Shown: positions 9,519-18,762 of the stretch, in pieces
Position numbering within the stretch: the first letter of the stretch is position 1
How the letters are laid out: every line of letters starts with the position of its first letter
DNA from: Myxococcales bacterium
Lineage (GTDB): Bacteria; Myxococcota; Myxococcia; Myxococcales; Myxococcaceae
Length of the DNA stretch: 64,000 nucleotides
Assembly (NCBI GenBank): GCA_030681895.1
Contig: JAUXRI010000287.1
Location: forward strand, 52,390 to 116,389
Direction: 5' to 3'
The notes under the pieces: model-generated
Databases searched by the model: none
Told to the model about the DNA's origin: nothing
What the model saw: the letters and a program-made list of their open reading frames with translations, nothing else
Position numbers and translations under genes: made by a program

Positions 9519-10925
9519 ATGCGCCTGCTGATCGCCGCAGCTCTCCTCACCTCGCACCTGGGCTTCGCCGCCACCGTCGATGACGTGCTCGCAGCCGCAG
9601 AGCGCGTCGCCGCAGCGTCTCCGACCGGCACCATCGACGACCCCCTCACGAGACACCTGCGCACCCTCGAGAAGAAGCTCGGCGTCACGCTGCCCATCGA
9701 CCCCGCCGCCGTTCGGAAAGGCGAGCCGAAGGCGGGCTCGGCGAGATGGGGCAACGCTTCGTTCTCTGATCAGGGCCCGCGGCGGCCGCACCTCATCGGC
9801 GGAACGCTCGCCCTGCCCCGCTCCGGAGCGCTGGCTGGCGTCGGCGGCAGCCTCGTCGTGGTGCACGGCAACGTCAGCCTCGGCTTCGTGGTGGACAGCA
9901 TCGTCATCGCAACCGGAGACGTCAGCATCGCGAACCTCACCAACAGCGTCGTCGTCGCTGGAGGCCACGCGTCCATCTCGCACCTCGACGGCAGCGCCGT
10001 GCTCGCCCAACGAATCGAGAACTCATCGCTTCAGCAGAAGGCCTCGAAGCTGCCGTGCGTGCTCGGTGCGTCGGTTGGCGTTCGGCTGCAGTGGCTGGGG
10101 GCGTCTTGCACGCTGCTCAACACGCCGGCCTGGTGGGTGCGTGGCGCGAGCGAGGGAATGACGTTGACGGCGAAAGCCGACCCCTCGGTGAGCACGGCCC
10201 GGCCCTTCGAGACCTCGAAGACGCTCCTGACCGCGGCCCCGGCGTGTCGCGCGGCGCTGGCCCAGGGCGCGAAGGCCGGCGACGTCTCGGTCGGAGTCAC
10301 CTCGGTGCCGTGGCGCGCCCAGCGCGGCGCCGTGCCCGCGGACCTCGAGTCCACCCGCGTGCTCGACGTCTACGACTCGGCGATTGCCCTCGAGCGCGGC
10401 GGCGCGGTGAGCCTCGTGAAGGCCGCTCCATCGCCGGCCGACGCACCGGCGTTGCGCCAGGCAGAGCTGCTCGAGCTCGGCGGTGAGTTCGAGCTCCACG
10501 GCATCGGCTTCTCGCAGCCTGGGCAGCTCGAGCCGACTCAGGTGAAAGTCATGGGCGCGAAGCCCATCGTGCTGGTGCTGGCGTCGGGCGAGGGCGCGCG
10601 CTGGCAGGTCGACGTCGAGCCAGAGGCGACGCTGCGCGCGGTGGTGCTCCTCGGCGGAGCGGGCCAGCAACTGCGCTTCGGAAAGACGAGCGCGCCAGTC
10701 GTCCTGGACCTCAACGGGTGGCCCTGCGTCCAGGGGAAGGCCGGGACCCGATGGGACCCACTCGAGGGACAGGCGGAGGAGCCGAAGGTCATCGCCACGG
10801 TGCTCTCGTTGCTGGGCCGCCGCCCGCCGCTCGCGTTCACCTCGGTGCAACGGGGCACGAAGGCCGTGACCGGCAGCATGGGCGAGCCGTCGTACGTCGT
10901 GGGAGCGCCGCCGCCAAAGCCGTGA
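9519..10925 (+). CDS. Secreted protein of unknown function
   Basis: ATG 9519 begins a clear signal peptide (MRLLIAAALLTSHLGFA) with cleavage likely before ATVDDV. An in-frame TTG at 9507 is a less likely start. The 468-residue protein shows no domain I recognise. Around residues 100-170 it has a run of short, evenly spaced V/I-rich strands with glycines (VVHGNVSLGFVVDSIVIA, then TGDVSIANLTNSVVVAGG), like a small parallel beta-helix. The remainder contains scattered cysteines and no membrane segment. The product is probably exported to the periplasm or beyond. It lies between argG and the convergent pterin dehydratase gene and shares no obvious pathway with them. Confidence 0.75.
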   Translation: MRLLIAAALLTSHLGFAATVDDVLAAAERVAAASPTGTIDDPLTRHLRTLEKKLGVTLPIDPAAVRKGEPKAGSARWGNASFSDQGPRRPHLIGGTLALPRSGALAGVGGSLVVVHGNVSLGFVVDSIVIATGDVSIANLTNSVVVAGGHASISHLDGSAVLAQRIENSSLQQKASKLPCVLGASVGVRLQWLGASCTLLNTPAWWVRGASEGMTLTAKADPSVSTARPFETSKTLLTAAPACRAALAQGAKAGDVSVGVTSVPWRAQRGAVPADLESTRVLDVYDSAIALERGGAVSLVKAAPSPADAPALRQAELLELGGEFELHGIGFSQPGQLEPTQVKVMGAKPIVLVLASGEGARWQVDVEPEATLRAVVLLGGAGQQLRFGKTSAPVVLDLNGWPCVQGKAGTRWDPLEGQAEEPKVIATVLSLLGRRPPLAFTSVQRGTKAVTGSMGEPSYVVGAPPPKP

Positions 10926-10940
10926 GCCCGGCGCCTGTCG

Positions 10941-11249
10941 TCAGCCCAGCTTCAGGTGCGCCGAGAACAACGCGTCGCACTCGCCCGCCAGCCGTGAGTC
11001 GAGCGCGGTGACCCGATTGCCCGCGTCGTGCGTCACGAAGCGCAGCGTCACCTTGCGCCAGCGAATGTCGATGTCGGGGTGGTGGTCGGCGGCCTCGCAA
11101 AGCCGGCCCACGTGCTCGACGAACGTGATGGCCTCGGGAAAGCTCGGGGCCTCGTAAGTGCGCACCAGCATGCCGGCTTGAACGCTCCACTCGGCGTGCG
11201 TCGCGAGGAAGGCTTCGAGTTCGGTCTGGGTCAGCGGCTCGTGGTGCAT
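10941..11249 (-). CDS. phhB: Pterin-4a-carbinolamine dehydratase
   Basis: The 102-residue protein carries the family signature: HHPDIDIRW followed by KVTLRFVTHDAGNRVTALD. The first histidine pair and the later histidine are the residues known to act in dehydration of 4a-hydroxytetrahydropterin. The enzyme regenerates the tetrahydrobiopterin-type cofactor used by aromatic amino acid hydroxylases; homologues can also act as transcription cofactors (DCoH). Length is normal for the family. ATG 11249 begins MHHEPLT, which fits the usual N-terminus. No phenylalanine hydroxylase gene is nearby. The upstream in-frame extension overlaps the kinase gene on the other strand and was not used. Confidence 0.93.
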   Translation of the reverse strand: MHHEPLTQTELEAFLATHAEWSVQAGMLVRTYEAPSFPEAITFVEHVGRLCEAADHHPDIDIRWRKVTLRFVTHDAGNRVTALDSRLAGECDALFSAHLKLG

Positions 11250-11361
11250 GAGATGATTTCGCGCCCGATAGTGGCCCGAGTCAAAGCGAAACGGGCGGGC
11301 CGGTGATCCACGTCTTCCCCTCGGGAACCCGTGGGCGCACGTGGTACGCTGCACGACTTCA

Positions 11362-13407
11362 ATGGCTGCGCTCGAGTTCGCCTTGCCAGGAGCCCCCGGG
11401 TCTCCCGGCTTCCCCTTTCCGGCTGCGCGGTTCACCATCGGCTCGGCCCCCGAGGCAGGCCTGCGCTTCGACGCCCGGCTCGTCTTGCCGCTCCACGCCG
11501 AGGTGGCCCTCGACCCGAACGGCGTGCCGTGGATTCGCGACCTCTCGAACGGGCAGCTCGCGCTCAACGGCGCCACGGTGCAGAAGGCGCGGCTCCAGCC
11601 AGGCGCGAAGGTGCGGCTCGGCAAGCTCGACCTCGAGGTGCGTGACGCGTCCCTGGCGGAGCTGAAGCTCGACGCGACGGCCAGGCGCCCGACGCCGTTC
11701 GCGTCGCCGCCCCTCGACTCGACCGCGAAGCGGCCCACGCCGTTCCAGGCGCCGCCCTCGGTTCGACCCAGCCAGGGCCGGCTGCCTGCCCTCACGAAAG
11801 ATGCACCGTCAGGCTCCGAGGCGACGAAGCTCTCAGGCGTCTACGTGCCTGACGAGGACGCTGCCGACGGCGGCCAGGCCACCGCGATGCGCACGGTGCT
11901 GCCCGAGGGCTCCACGGTTGGTGGCCGTTACCGCATCATCAAGAAGCTCGCGGCGGGCGGCATGGGCGAGGTGTACCAGGCTGAACACATCGAACTGCAC
12001 AAGCAGTTCGCCGTGAAGGTGATGCTGCCCGCGCTGTCGTCGGACCAGGAGTTCGTCGCCCGTTTCAAACGCGAGGCCATCTCGGCGAGCCGCATCGGGC
12101 AACAGAACATCATCGACATCTCCGACTTCGGGCAGACCGACGACGGCCGCTTCTACTTCGTCATGGAGTTCCTCGACGGCGTCACCATCGCGAGCCTCCT
12201 TCACCGACAGGGTCCGCTCCCGGTGCAGCGCATGGTGAACATCGCGCTGCAGACCGGCCGCGCGCTCGCCGCCGCGCACGCGCAGGGCATCGTGCACCGC
12301 GACATGAAGCCCGAGAACGTCATGGTGCTGCAGCGGCCAGGGCAGGCCGACTTCGTGAAGGTGCTCGACTTCGGTGTCGCCAAGGTCTCCACCGGGCCCG
12401 GACAAGGCGGCCAGACGCAGCTGGGCATGGTGGTGGGGACGCCGCAGTACATGTCGCCCGAGCAGGCGATGGGCGTGGCCGTCGATGCGCGCACCGACAC
12501 CTATGCGCTGGGCCTCATCCTCTACGAGATGCTCTCGGGCACGCCGACCTTCCACGGAGACACCGCCAGCATCTTGATGGTGAAGCAGGTGACCGAGCCC
12601 GCGCCGCCCTTCTCTGACGCGCTCGCCGCCGCCACGCCAGCGGTGCTCCACGACCTCATCTTCACGATGCTCGAGAAGGACCCGGTCGCCCGCCCGCAGA
12701 GCCTCGACCAGGTCGTCAACGTGCTCGAGACGCTCTCGGCGCAGCTGAAGCTGGGCGCGACGCTGGCTCCTGCGACGACGTCGGGCCGCTTCCCGTCGAC
12801 GGCCACGCCGCACACCTTGAGCCCGGTGCGCGTCACGTCCTCCGGCCTGCCCATCGCACCGACGACCAGTCGCGGGGTGGCTGCCGAACCGAGCGGCTCC
12901 GAAGACACGCTGCCGCCCCCACCGGCGAAGTCGAAGACGCCGTTCATCGTCGCGGGCGTGCTGCTGCTCGTCACCATCGGCGCGGGCGGCGTGTTGGCCA
13001 TGTCGGGAGAGAAGACCGTCGAGCACCCCGTCATCGTCATGCCGCTGCCGCCCGAGCCACCGCCAGTCATCGAGAAGGTGCCCGAGCCGGCCGCTCCGAA
13101 GCTGGTGAAGTACACCCTCGAGAGCGAGCCGCCTGGCGCCGAGGTCTGGGACAAGGACGTGCTGCTCGGCACGACGCCCTACATCCTCACGCGCGAGGCG
13201 CAGGCCATCGTCGACCTCACCTTCAAGGCCAAAGGCTGCGTCGACCTGCCGCGAAAGCTGGCCATGCCGCTGCAAGACGGCGCCATCACCATCACGCTCG
13301 AAAAGAAGCGCGCCGGCGGGCCCACGACGCCAAAGCCACCGAAGCCAGGAACCGACATCGTCGACCCGTACGCGACGCCCACGGAAGACATCCAGAACCC
13401 GTACTGA
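11362..13407 (+). CDS. Ser/Thr protein kinase with N-terminal FHA and C-terminal PEGA domains
   Basis: Numbering from ATG 11362. Residues ~10-95 look like an FHA phosphothreonine-binding domain (FTIGSAPEAGLRF, LPLHAEVAL, IRDLSNGQLALNG). Residues ~188-455 are a Hanks-type kinase with Gly loop LAAGGMGEVY, catalytic lysine K219, HRDMKPEN (312-319), DFG (336-338) and GTPQYMSPEQ. All catalytic residues are present. A single membrane helix follows (FIVAGVLLLVTIGAGGVLAM, ~530-550). Beyond it a PEGA domain (YTLESEPPGAEVWDKDVLLG) should lie outside the membrane. FHA and kinase would be cytoplasmic and PEGA periplasmic, so the protein could pass an envelope signal inward. GTG 11341 is an alternative start. 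It heads an operon with two PEGA/surface genes. Confidence 0.93.
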   Translation: MAALEFALPGAPGSPGFPFPAARFTIGSAPEAGLRFDARLVLPLHAEVALDPNGVPWIRDLSNGQLALNGATVQKARLQPGAKVRLGKLDLEVRDASLAELKLDATARRPTPFASPPLDSTAKRPTPFQAPPSVRPSQGRLPALTKDAPSGSEATKLSGVYVPDEDAADGGQATAMRTVLPEGSTVGGRYRIIKKLAAGGMGEVYQAEHIELHKQFAVKVMLPALSSDQEFVARFKREAISASRIGQQNIIDISDFGQTDDGRFYFVMEFLDGVTIASLLHRQGPLPVQRMVNIALQTGRALAAAHAQGIVHRDMKPENVMVLQRPGQADFVKVLDFGVAKVSTGPGQGGQTQLGMVVGTPQYMSPEQAMGVAVDARTDTYALGLILYEMLSGTPTFHGDTASILMVKQVTEPAPPFSDALAAATPAVLHDLIFTMLEKDPVARPQSLDQVVNVLETLSAQLKLGATLAPATTSGRFPSTATPHTLSPVRVTSSGLPIAPTTSRGVAAEPSGSEDTLPPPPAKSKTPFIVAGVLLLVTIGAGGVLAMSGEKTVEHPVIVMPLPPEPPPVIEKVPEPAAPKLVKYTLESEPPGAEVWDKDVLLGTTPYILTREAQAIVDLTFKAKGCVDLPRKLAMPLQDGAITITLEKKRAGGPTTPKPPKPGTDIVDPYATPTEDIQNPY

Positions 13408-13410
13408 CAC

Positions 13411-13426
13411 GCCCCGCTCGCGGGGC
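13411..13426 (+). other. Intercistronic GC hairpin
   Basis: A perfect inverted repeat GCCCCGC-TC-GCGGGGC lies between the kinase stop and the ribosome binding site AGGAG (13427-13431) of the next gene. There is no T-run, so it is not a classic intrinsic terminator. It may instead attenuate transcription or stabilise the upstream message. Confidence 0.5.
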
Positions 13427-13440
13427 AGGAGAGCAACCTC

Positions 13441-14541
13441 ATGGTGTTCATGCACGCGCTCGTGGTGGCGCTGGTCGTCACCGCGCCAGCGAAGCCGAAA
13501 CCACCCGCCGCACCCGTCGCCGACGTGGCCACCACGAAGGCCAAAGAGGCGTTCCTCACCGGCCAGCGCTTCTACAAAGAGGCCCGCTACGCCGACGCCA
13601 TCGCCAAGTTCGAAGAGGCGTACGCGCTCAAGCCGAGCCCGGTGCTCTTCTACAACATCGGCCGCTGCCACGAGCAGCTCGGCGACGTGCCGAAGGCACT
13701 GCGCTCGTATCGCGACTACCTGCGCATGGCGCCCGACGCGAAGGACAAGGACACCGTCAATGACGCCATCGCGAACCTGGAGCGGCGCCTGAAGGAGAAG
13801 GGCCTTCAGCAGCTGCTCGTCTTCGCCGACCCGCCGGGCGCCACCATCGAGGTCGACGGCAAGGCGCTGGGCAACTCGCCGGCGTCGGTCGAGCTCAGTG
13901 CGGGCAACCACCGGCTGGTGGTGAAGGCCGAGGGCTTCGAGACGACCGACCGCTCGTTCGTGATGCAGACGGCGCGGGCGACCGAGATGACCATCAACCT
14001 GCGGCCAGTGGCGAAGGGGAGCGAGCCCGTGAAGGTCGAGCCCACTGCGACGCCGACGGTGGCGACGACGAAGACGGACCCCGGCCCTCCGCCGCCTCCG
14101 CCCGTGGTGACGGCCGAGCCCGAGCCGACGAAGCCGCCGCTCCTCTTCGTCACGCTCCGGGGCAACGCCGGTGTGCCGCTCGCGAGCCCCGACCTCACGA
14201 CGTTCTTCGGGAGCGCGCTCGTCGGCGTGCAGGTCTCGCACGCGCTGTCCTTCGCTTTGGGCGGGCTCTTCGTGCGCGGCGGCGGCGTGATGGTGCGCGG
14301 CTCGTTCGTGCCCTTCAACGCGACCGGGCGGCTCAAGCCCGTCGTCTCGCTCGAGGTGCCGATGGTGTTCGGCCCGCCGTTCTCGCTGGGCGTCGCTGTC
14401 TCGCCTGGCGTGCAGTTCGACGTGATGCGCTGGTTGTCGCTGGGGGCCGAGCTGCCCATCACGTTCTTCCCCGTCGCGCCCCCGGGTGCGCCTGGTTTCT
14501 ACATCTTCGGAGCGGCGACCGCCGCGGTGAGGTTCCTGTGA
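13441..14541 (+). CDS. TPR-PEGA protein with barrel-like C-terminus
   Basis: The 366-residue protein begins with a short hydrophobic leader. Residues ~30-120 form TPR-like helices (AFLTGQRFYKEARYADAIAK, FYNIGRCHEQLGDVPKALR). Residues ~125-195 are a PEGA domain (LLVFADPPGATIEVDGKALG). After a Pro/Lys/Thr-rich linker, the last ~130 residues are a series of alternating hydrophobic strands that end in AAVRFL, with a terminal aromatic-hydrophobic pattern seen in outer-membrane proteins. A good SD (AGGAG, nine bases before ATG) fixes the start. TPR-PEGA proteins are common next to myxobacterial Ser/Thr kinases and are thought to be envelope partners. The stop overlaps the GTG of the next gene (GTGA), so translation is coupled. 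Confidence 0.85.
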   Translation: MVFMHALVVALVVTAPAKPKPPAAPVADVATTKAKEAFLTGQRFYKEARYADAIAKFEEAYALKPSPVLFYNIGRCHEQLGDVPKALRSYRDYLRMAPDAKDKDTVNDAIANLERRLKEKGLQQLLVFADPPGATIEVDGKALGNSPASVELSAGNHRLVVKAEGFETTDRSFVMQTARATEMTINLRPVAKGSEPVKVEPTATPTVATTKTDPGPPPPPPVVTAEPEPTKPPLLFVTLRGNAGVPLASPDLTTFFGSALVGVQVSHALSFALGGLFVRGGGVMVRGSFVPFNATGRLKPVVSLEVPMVFGPPFSLGVAVSPGVQFDVMRWLSLGAELPITFFPVAPPGAPGFYIFGAATAAVRFL

Positions 14542-17500
14542 AACGTCTCGAGCGAAGTGCCGTCGCGCTGACCGTCTGTCTCGCTGCGCTGCCGGTCGCC
14601 GCGCAGAGCCATTGGCTCTGGGAAAACCCGCAGCCCTCGGGAGCCCACCTCACCGCCATCGACGGACTCAACGCGACGACCGCGGTGGCCGTGAACGAGC
14701 GCGGCGAGGTGCTCCGTTACACCGGGTCGGGCTGGTCGGTCGAAATTCGCGCCGTCACCGCCTCGTTGCGCGCGGTCGACCAGGTCGCGACGAACGTGAC
14801 GTGGGCGTGTGGCGACTCGGGGCAGGTGATTCGAAACCTCGGCGCCGGCTGGTCGAACGTCGCGTCACCGTCGACCATCTCGCTGTCCGCCATCGCTTTC
14901 AAAGACGCGACGACGGGCGTCGTCGGAAGCCGTGGCTCAGGCGTGTATTACACGTCGAACGGCGGCACGAGCTGGAGCGTGTCCTCGGGCATCACCGGCA
15001 ACATTCAAGATGTCGTGTGGGCCACGGGGACGAACACCTTTTTCGCCACCAACGGCCTGACCCTCTACCTCTCGACGGACAACGGCGCGACCTTCACCGC
15101 GCAGTCAGTGTCTCCGTCCGGCGGCGCGAATACCATTCGAGCGCTCGCGGCGGTGTCGGCGACTGACGTCTGGGTCGTCGGGGCTTCCGGCTCGCTCTGG
15201 CGATTCACCACGGCCACGGGCTGGTCCACGTCGGCGGTGCCGGTTGGCCTTCCCGCGACGGACTTCGTCGACGTCGCCGTCACGAGCGGCTCTGTCTACG
15301 CCCTCGGGTACCCCAGCGCCGCGGTCGCGAACAGGCGCGTCGTCGCGGTTCGCAGCGCCGGCTCGCTCTTCTCAGACGTCTCGCCTTCGGTCGGCAACGT
15401 GCCGGTGTGGGACGTCGCGCCGCGCGGGCTGTTCGTCGACCCGACCTCTGCGAGTGGTGACACCGTCTTCATCGCCGGGCAGGCCGGCATGCTGTTGCGC
15501 TCGACCAACCGTGGCGTCGCGTGGAGCCGGAACGGAACGAGTGGGCAGCGCTACTTCGGCATCGACTTCGTCCCCGGCTCGTCGCCGCTGGTGTCGGTTG
15601 CGGCAGGCGCTGAAGGCGCGATGCTGGTGAACACGACGGGCTCCTGGGCCGAGGTGTACTGCGTGCCGCCCGACGCGAACGGGCCCGTCGGCGGTCGCGA
15701 CCTGGGCGACGTGGCCTTCACCGGCACGAACGGGCTCGCTGTTGGCATCTTCGGCACGGTCTGCATCGCCAGCAGCTCGAACTGGGCCGCGTGGACCCAG
15801 GCGGCCGTGCCGACGGGAGGGCCCATGTTCCGCGAGGTCGCCGCCCGGTCTTCCGACTTCGTCGCCGGCGCCGACAACGGTCTCATTTACTTCTTCAACA
15901 CCGCCGGCGCCGTCACGAGCTCGCCTGACCTCGACCCCAACGCCGTCAGCGGCGTCTCCGCGCTCTCGACGCGGCCCTCGGGCTCCGAGGTCTTCGCTGG
16001 CACCAACCCGCTGCCCGACGGCGGCGCAGGCCCGTTCTACCGGTGGACGAACATCAGCACCTCGCAGCCCGCGCTGAGCCCCACCCTGCCGCTCAACCAC
16101 TTCGTCACCGACGTGGCGTTCCTCACCTCGACGAACGGCTTCTTCGTCACCAGCAACGGCAATTGTTCTGGTCGAAACGCGACCGAGGGCTTCGTGTACG
16201 AAACGACGACCTCGGGCACCTCGTGGACCCGCATCGCCACCCTCGACGGCTGCGCCGGCTGCTTCGGGTGGATCAGCCTTCACCCGGCTGACGCGAACAC
16301 GCTCTGGGTCAACGGAGAGAACTGCGGCGCGCGCCGGCTCACCCGCAGCGGCGCGACGTGGACGGTCGACTCGCCCAACCCCGTGCTCGATGCGCCCCAC
16401 TCCATCTTCAAGATTCGTGGCCCGGCGAACGACCCGGCCAACCTCTGGCTCGTCGGAGGCTTCGGCATGGTGCAGCGCACCCGCTGCGGCGGCAGCAACA
16501 CCGCCACCTGCCCCGTCGACAGCAACACGTGCACCGACGACGTCTGCGTGCCGGCCACCGGCCAGTGCGTGAAGAACGTGCTCGGCGGCCAGAGCTGCAA
16601 CGACGGCACCGTCTGCACCAGCACCGACGTCTGTCGGCCCGACGCGGGCTGCAGCGGCTCACCCATCACCTGCGACGACAACAACACCTGCACCTCGAAC
16701 AGCTGCAACGCGACGTCAGGGTGCCAGTTCACCAACATCGGTGGCTCCTGCAACGACAACAACCCCTGCACCAACAGCGACATGTGCAACGCGGGCAGCT
16801 GTCAGGGCGTCGGCGTGATGTGCCCGGCGCCCAACGCCTGCCAGACCGGCGCCTGCACCCTCGACGGTGGCTGTCTGTACACGAACGTCATGAATGGCAC
16901 CTCGTGCAACGACAACAGCCAGTGCACCGTCAACGACTCGTGTCAGACGGGCGCGTGCGTGGGCTCCACGGTCAACTGCAACGACAACAACCCGTGCACC
17001 ACCGACTCGTGCTCGGCGATGGGCGGCTGTCTCAACTCGCCGATGCCGGGGCTGGGCTGCTCCTCGGGCGATCTGTGCCGACTCAACGAGGTCTGCCTCG
17101 CCGATGCTGGCTGTGGCGGCGGCACCACCATCAACTGCAACGATGGCAACGGCTGCACCACCGACACCTGCGAACCGGCGCGAGGCTGCGTCAACTCCAA
17201 CGCCGACGGCCTGACGTGCTCCGACTCGAACGCGTGCACCGAGAACGACCTCTGCGCTGGCGGCAGCTGTCAGGGCTCCTCGCGCGCGTGCAACGACGGC
17301 AACCCGTGCACGTCCGACGGCTGCAACCCCTCGACCGGCTGCATCACCACGAACGTGGGAAACAACACGCCGTGCTCCGACTCGAACGCGTGCTCGCTCG
17401 GCGACCGCTGCATCGCTGGCGTCTGCACACCGACCGGCCCTCTCACCTGCGACGACAGCAACGCCTGCACGAACGACAGCTGTGACGCCGGCATCGGGTG

Positions 17501-18575
17501 TGTGTTCCAGAACGTGGTCGACAACTCGCCCTGCACCGATGGCAACGCCTGCAGCACGGGCGACCGCTGTCTCATGGGCCAGTGCCAGGCGACGGGCGGC
17601 ACCATGTGCAACGACAACAACCCCTGCACCAGCGAGAGCTGCGACACGACGACGATGGCCTGCATGTTCATGCCTCGCACTGGCTTGAGCTGCAGCGATG
17701 GCAATACGTGCACCACGTCCGACACCTGCGCGGTGCTGCCCGACGGCGGCATCGGGTGCACGGGCACGCCGGTCACCTGCGACGACGGCAACCCATGCAC
17801 CGTGGACACCTGCGGAGCCTCGGGCTGTACGAACACTCCGGCCGCGATGTCGATGAGCTGCAGCGACGGACAGGCCTGCACCTCGAATGACTTCTGCGCG
17901 CCGCTCGTCGACGGCGGCGTGTTCTGCGCCGGCCAGCCCGTCACCTGCGACGACCGGAACCCCTGCACCACCGACTCGTGCAACACCCTCGACGGTGGCT
18001 GTGCGACGACGCCGACGAACCAGGGCGGTGCCTGCAGCGACTCCAACGCGTGCACTCAGACGGACTTGTGTAGCGGAGGCATGTGCGTCGGGACGATGCC
18101 CGTCACGTGCGACGACGGTGTGTCGTGCACCACCGACTCCTGCAACCCGGCGAACGGCATGTGCCAGGCGACGCCCACGAGCGCGTGTGATGGCGGCGTT
18201 GGTGGTGGCGCTGCGGGCGGAGGGATGGCCGGTGGAGGAGCTGCCGCAGGCGGCGCCGCGGGTGGTGGTGCCGCAGGTGGTGGCGCTGCAGGTGGTGGTG
18301 CGGCGGGCGGCGGTGCTGCAGGCGGCGGTGCAGCCGGTGGTGGCGACGCGGGTGGTAATCCAATGGCCGGCGGCACGAGCGGCGGCGGTGGAGGAACGAC
18401 GGCCGGCGGCACGGCAGTCGCCGGCGGCACGAGCGGTGGAGAACCGGTGGATGGTGGCCCCGACCGCCCGTCGGTCTTCAAGCCCGGGTGTGGCTGCAGC
18501 GGCGTCGACGGATCGCTGTTCGCGCTCGTCGGGCTCGTCGCCGTCTTCGCCCGTCGGCGCCGTCAACGACGCTGA
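14538..18575 (+). CDS. Giant secreted Cys-repeat protein with MYXO-CTERM-like tail
   Basis: The 1345-residue protein starts at GTG 14538 with a signal peptide (VALTVCLAALPVAAQSHW). Residues ~20-640 contain repeats of the Ycf48/BNR beta-propeller kind (TSNGGTSWSVSSGI, STDNGATFTA, RSTNRGVAWSRNGT). Residues ~650-1215 are an array of ~20 Cys-rich units of the form CdDnnpCTtDsC...GC, matching the Dictyostelium CTDC repeat type. A Gly-Ala linker (AAGGGAAGGG) follows. The tail has CGCSGVD, a hydrophobic helix and an Arg cluster (RRRRQRR), like MYXO-CTERM sorting signals that are cleaved and lipidated at the cysteine. The product is probably anchored on the cell surface. Coupling to the kinase and TPR-PEGA genes suggests they act together. 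Confidence 0.88.
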   Translation: MKRLERSAVALTVCLAALPVAAQSHWLWENPQPSGAHLTAIDGLNATTAVAVNERGEVLRYTGSGWSVEIRAVTASLRAVDQVATNVTWACGDSGQVIRNLGAGWSNVASPSTISLSAIAFKDATTGVVGSRGSGVYYTSNGGTSWSVSSGITGNIQDVVWATGTNTFFATNGLTLYLSTDNGATFTAQSVSPSGGANTIRALAAVSATDVWVVGASGSLWRFTTATGWSTSAVPVGLPATDFVDVAVTSGSVYALGYPSAAVANRRVVAVRSAGSLFSDVSPSVGNVPVWDVAPRGLFVDPTSASGDTVFIAGQAGMLLRSTNRGVAWSRNGTSGQRYFGIDFVPGSSPLVSVAAGAEGAMLVNTTGSWAEVYCVPPDANGPVGGRDLGDVAFTGTNGLAVGIFGTVCIASSSNWAAWTQAAVPTGGPMFREVAARSSDFVAGADNGLIYFFNTAGAVTSSPDLDPNAVSGVSALSTRPSGSEVFAGTNPLPDGGAGPFYRWTNISTSQPALSPTLPLNHFVTDVAFLTSTNGFFVTSNGNCSGRNATEGFVYETTTSGTSWTRIATLDGCAGCFGWISLHPADANTLWVNGENCGARRLTRSGATWTVDSPNPVLDAPHSIFKIRGPANDPANLWLVGGFGMVQRTRCGGSNTATCPVDSNTCTDDVCVPATGQCVKNVLGGQSCNDGTVCTSTDVCRPDAGCSGSPITCDDNNTCTSNSCNATSGCQFTNIGGSCNDNNPCTNSDMCNAGSCQGVGVMCPAPNACQTGACTLDGGCLYTNVMNGTSCNDNSQCTVNDSCQTGACVGSTVNCNDNNPCTTDSCSAMGGCLNSPMPGLGCSSGDLCRLNEVCLADAGCGGGTTINCNDGNGCTTDTCEPARGCVNSNADGLTCSDSNACTENDLCAGGSCQGSSRACNDGNPCTSDGCNPSTGCITTNVGNNTPCSDSNACSLGDRCIAGVCTPTGPLTCDDSNACTNDSCDAGIGCVFQNVVDNSPCTDGNACSTGDRCLMGQCQATGGTMCNDNNPCTSESCDTTTMACMFMPRTGLSCSDGNTCTTSDTCAVLPDGGIGCTGTPVTCDDGNPCTVDTCGASGCTNTPAAMSMSCSDGQACTSNDFCAPLVDGGVFCAGQPVTCDDRNPCTTDSCNTLDGGCATTPTNQGGACSDSNACTQTDLCSGGMCVGTMPVTCDDGVSCTTDSCNPANGMCQATPTSACDGGVGGGAAGGGMAGGGAAAGGAAGGGAAGGGAAGGGAAGGGAAGGGAAGGGDAGGNPMAGGTSGGGGGTTAGGTAVAGGTSGGEPVDGGPDRPSVFKPGCGCSGVDGSLFALVGLVAVFARRRRQRR

Positions 18576-18603
18576 CCCAGGCAGGACCCCGGCACTGGCG
18601 AAC

Positions 18604-18627
18604 GGTGCCGGTGCCGGTGCCGGTGCC
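18604..18627. repeat. Four tandem copies of GGTGCC
   Basis: A short perfect hexamer array (GGTGCC x4) lies 28 bases after the stop of the giant Cys-repeat gene. It is out of any coding context and may be a slippage product. GGCAC just upstream can pair with it, giving a small hairpin. Confidence 0.8.
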
Positions 18628-18742
18628 GCTGAGACGAGCCGGCATCGCGGTCTTGAACGAGAACATCGCGGCCTCCGCCCATATCGGGGCCCGTCGCGGG
18701 AAGCGCTCACGCCACAGGCACGACCCAACACGTTCCGACCTG

Positions 18743-18762
18743 CGCGGAGTGGTGACTCCGCG
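18743..18762. terminator. Stem-loop, possible bidirectional terminator
   Basis: A perfect 8-bp stem (CGCGGAGT/ACTCCGCG) with a four-base GGTG loop stands between two convergent genes, where a bidirectional terminator is expected. A T-run is absent on both strands, as is usual for high-GC bacteria. Confidence 0.4.

Noticed and set aside
11833..14241. 802-codon open frame on the minus strand across the kinase and TPR-PEGA genes
   Set aside because: Its product is an Arg/His/Leu-rich shadow of the plus-strand genes, which have clear domains. Long antisense frames are expected at this GC content.
16716..18731. 671-codon minus-strand frame opposite the Cys-repeat gene
   Set aside because: It is low-complexity Ala/Arg/Val sequence mirroring the repeats of the real gene, with no domain.
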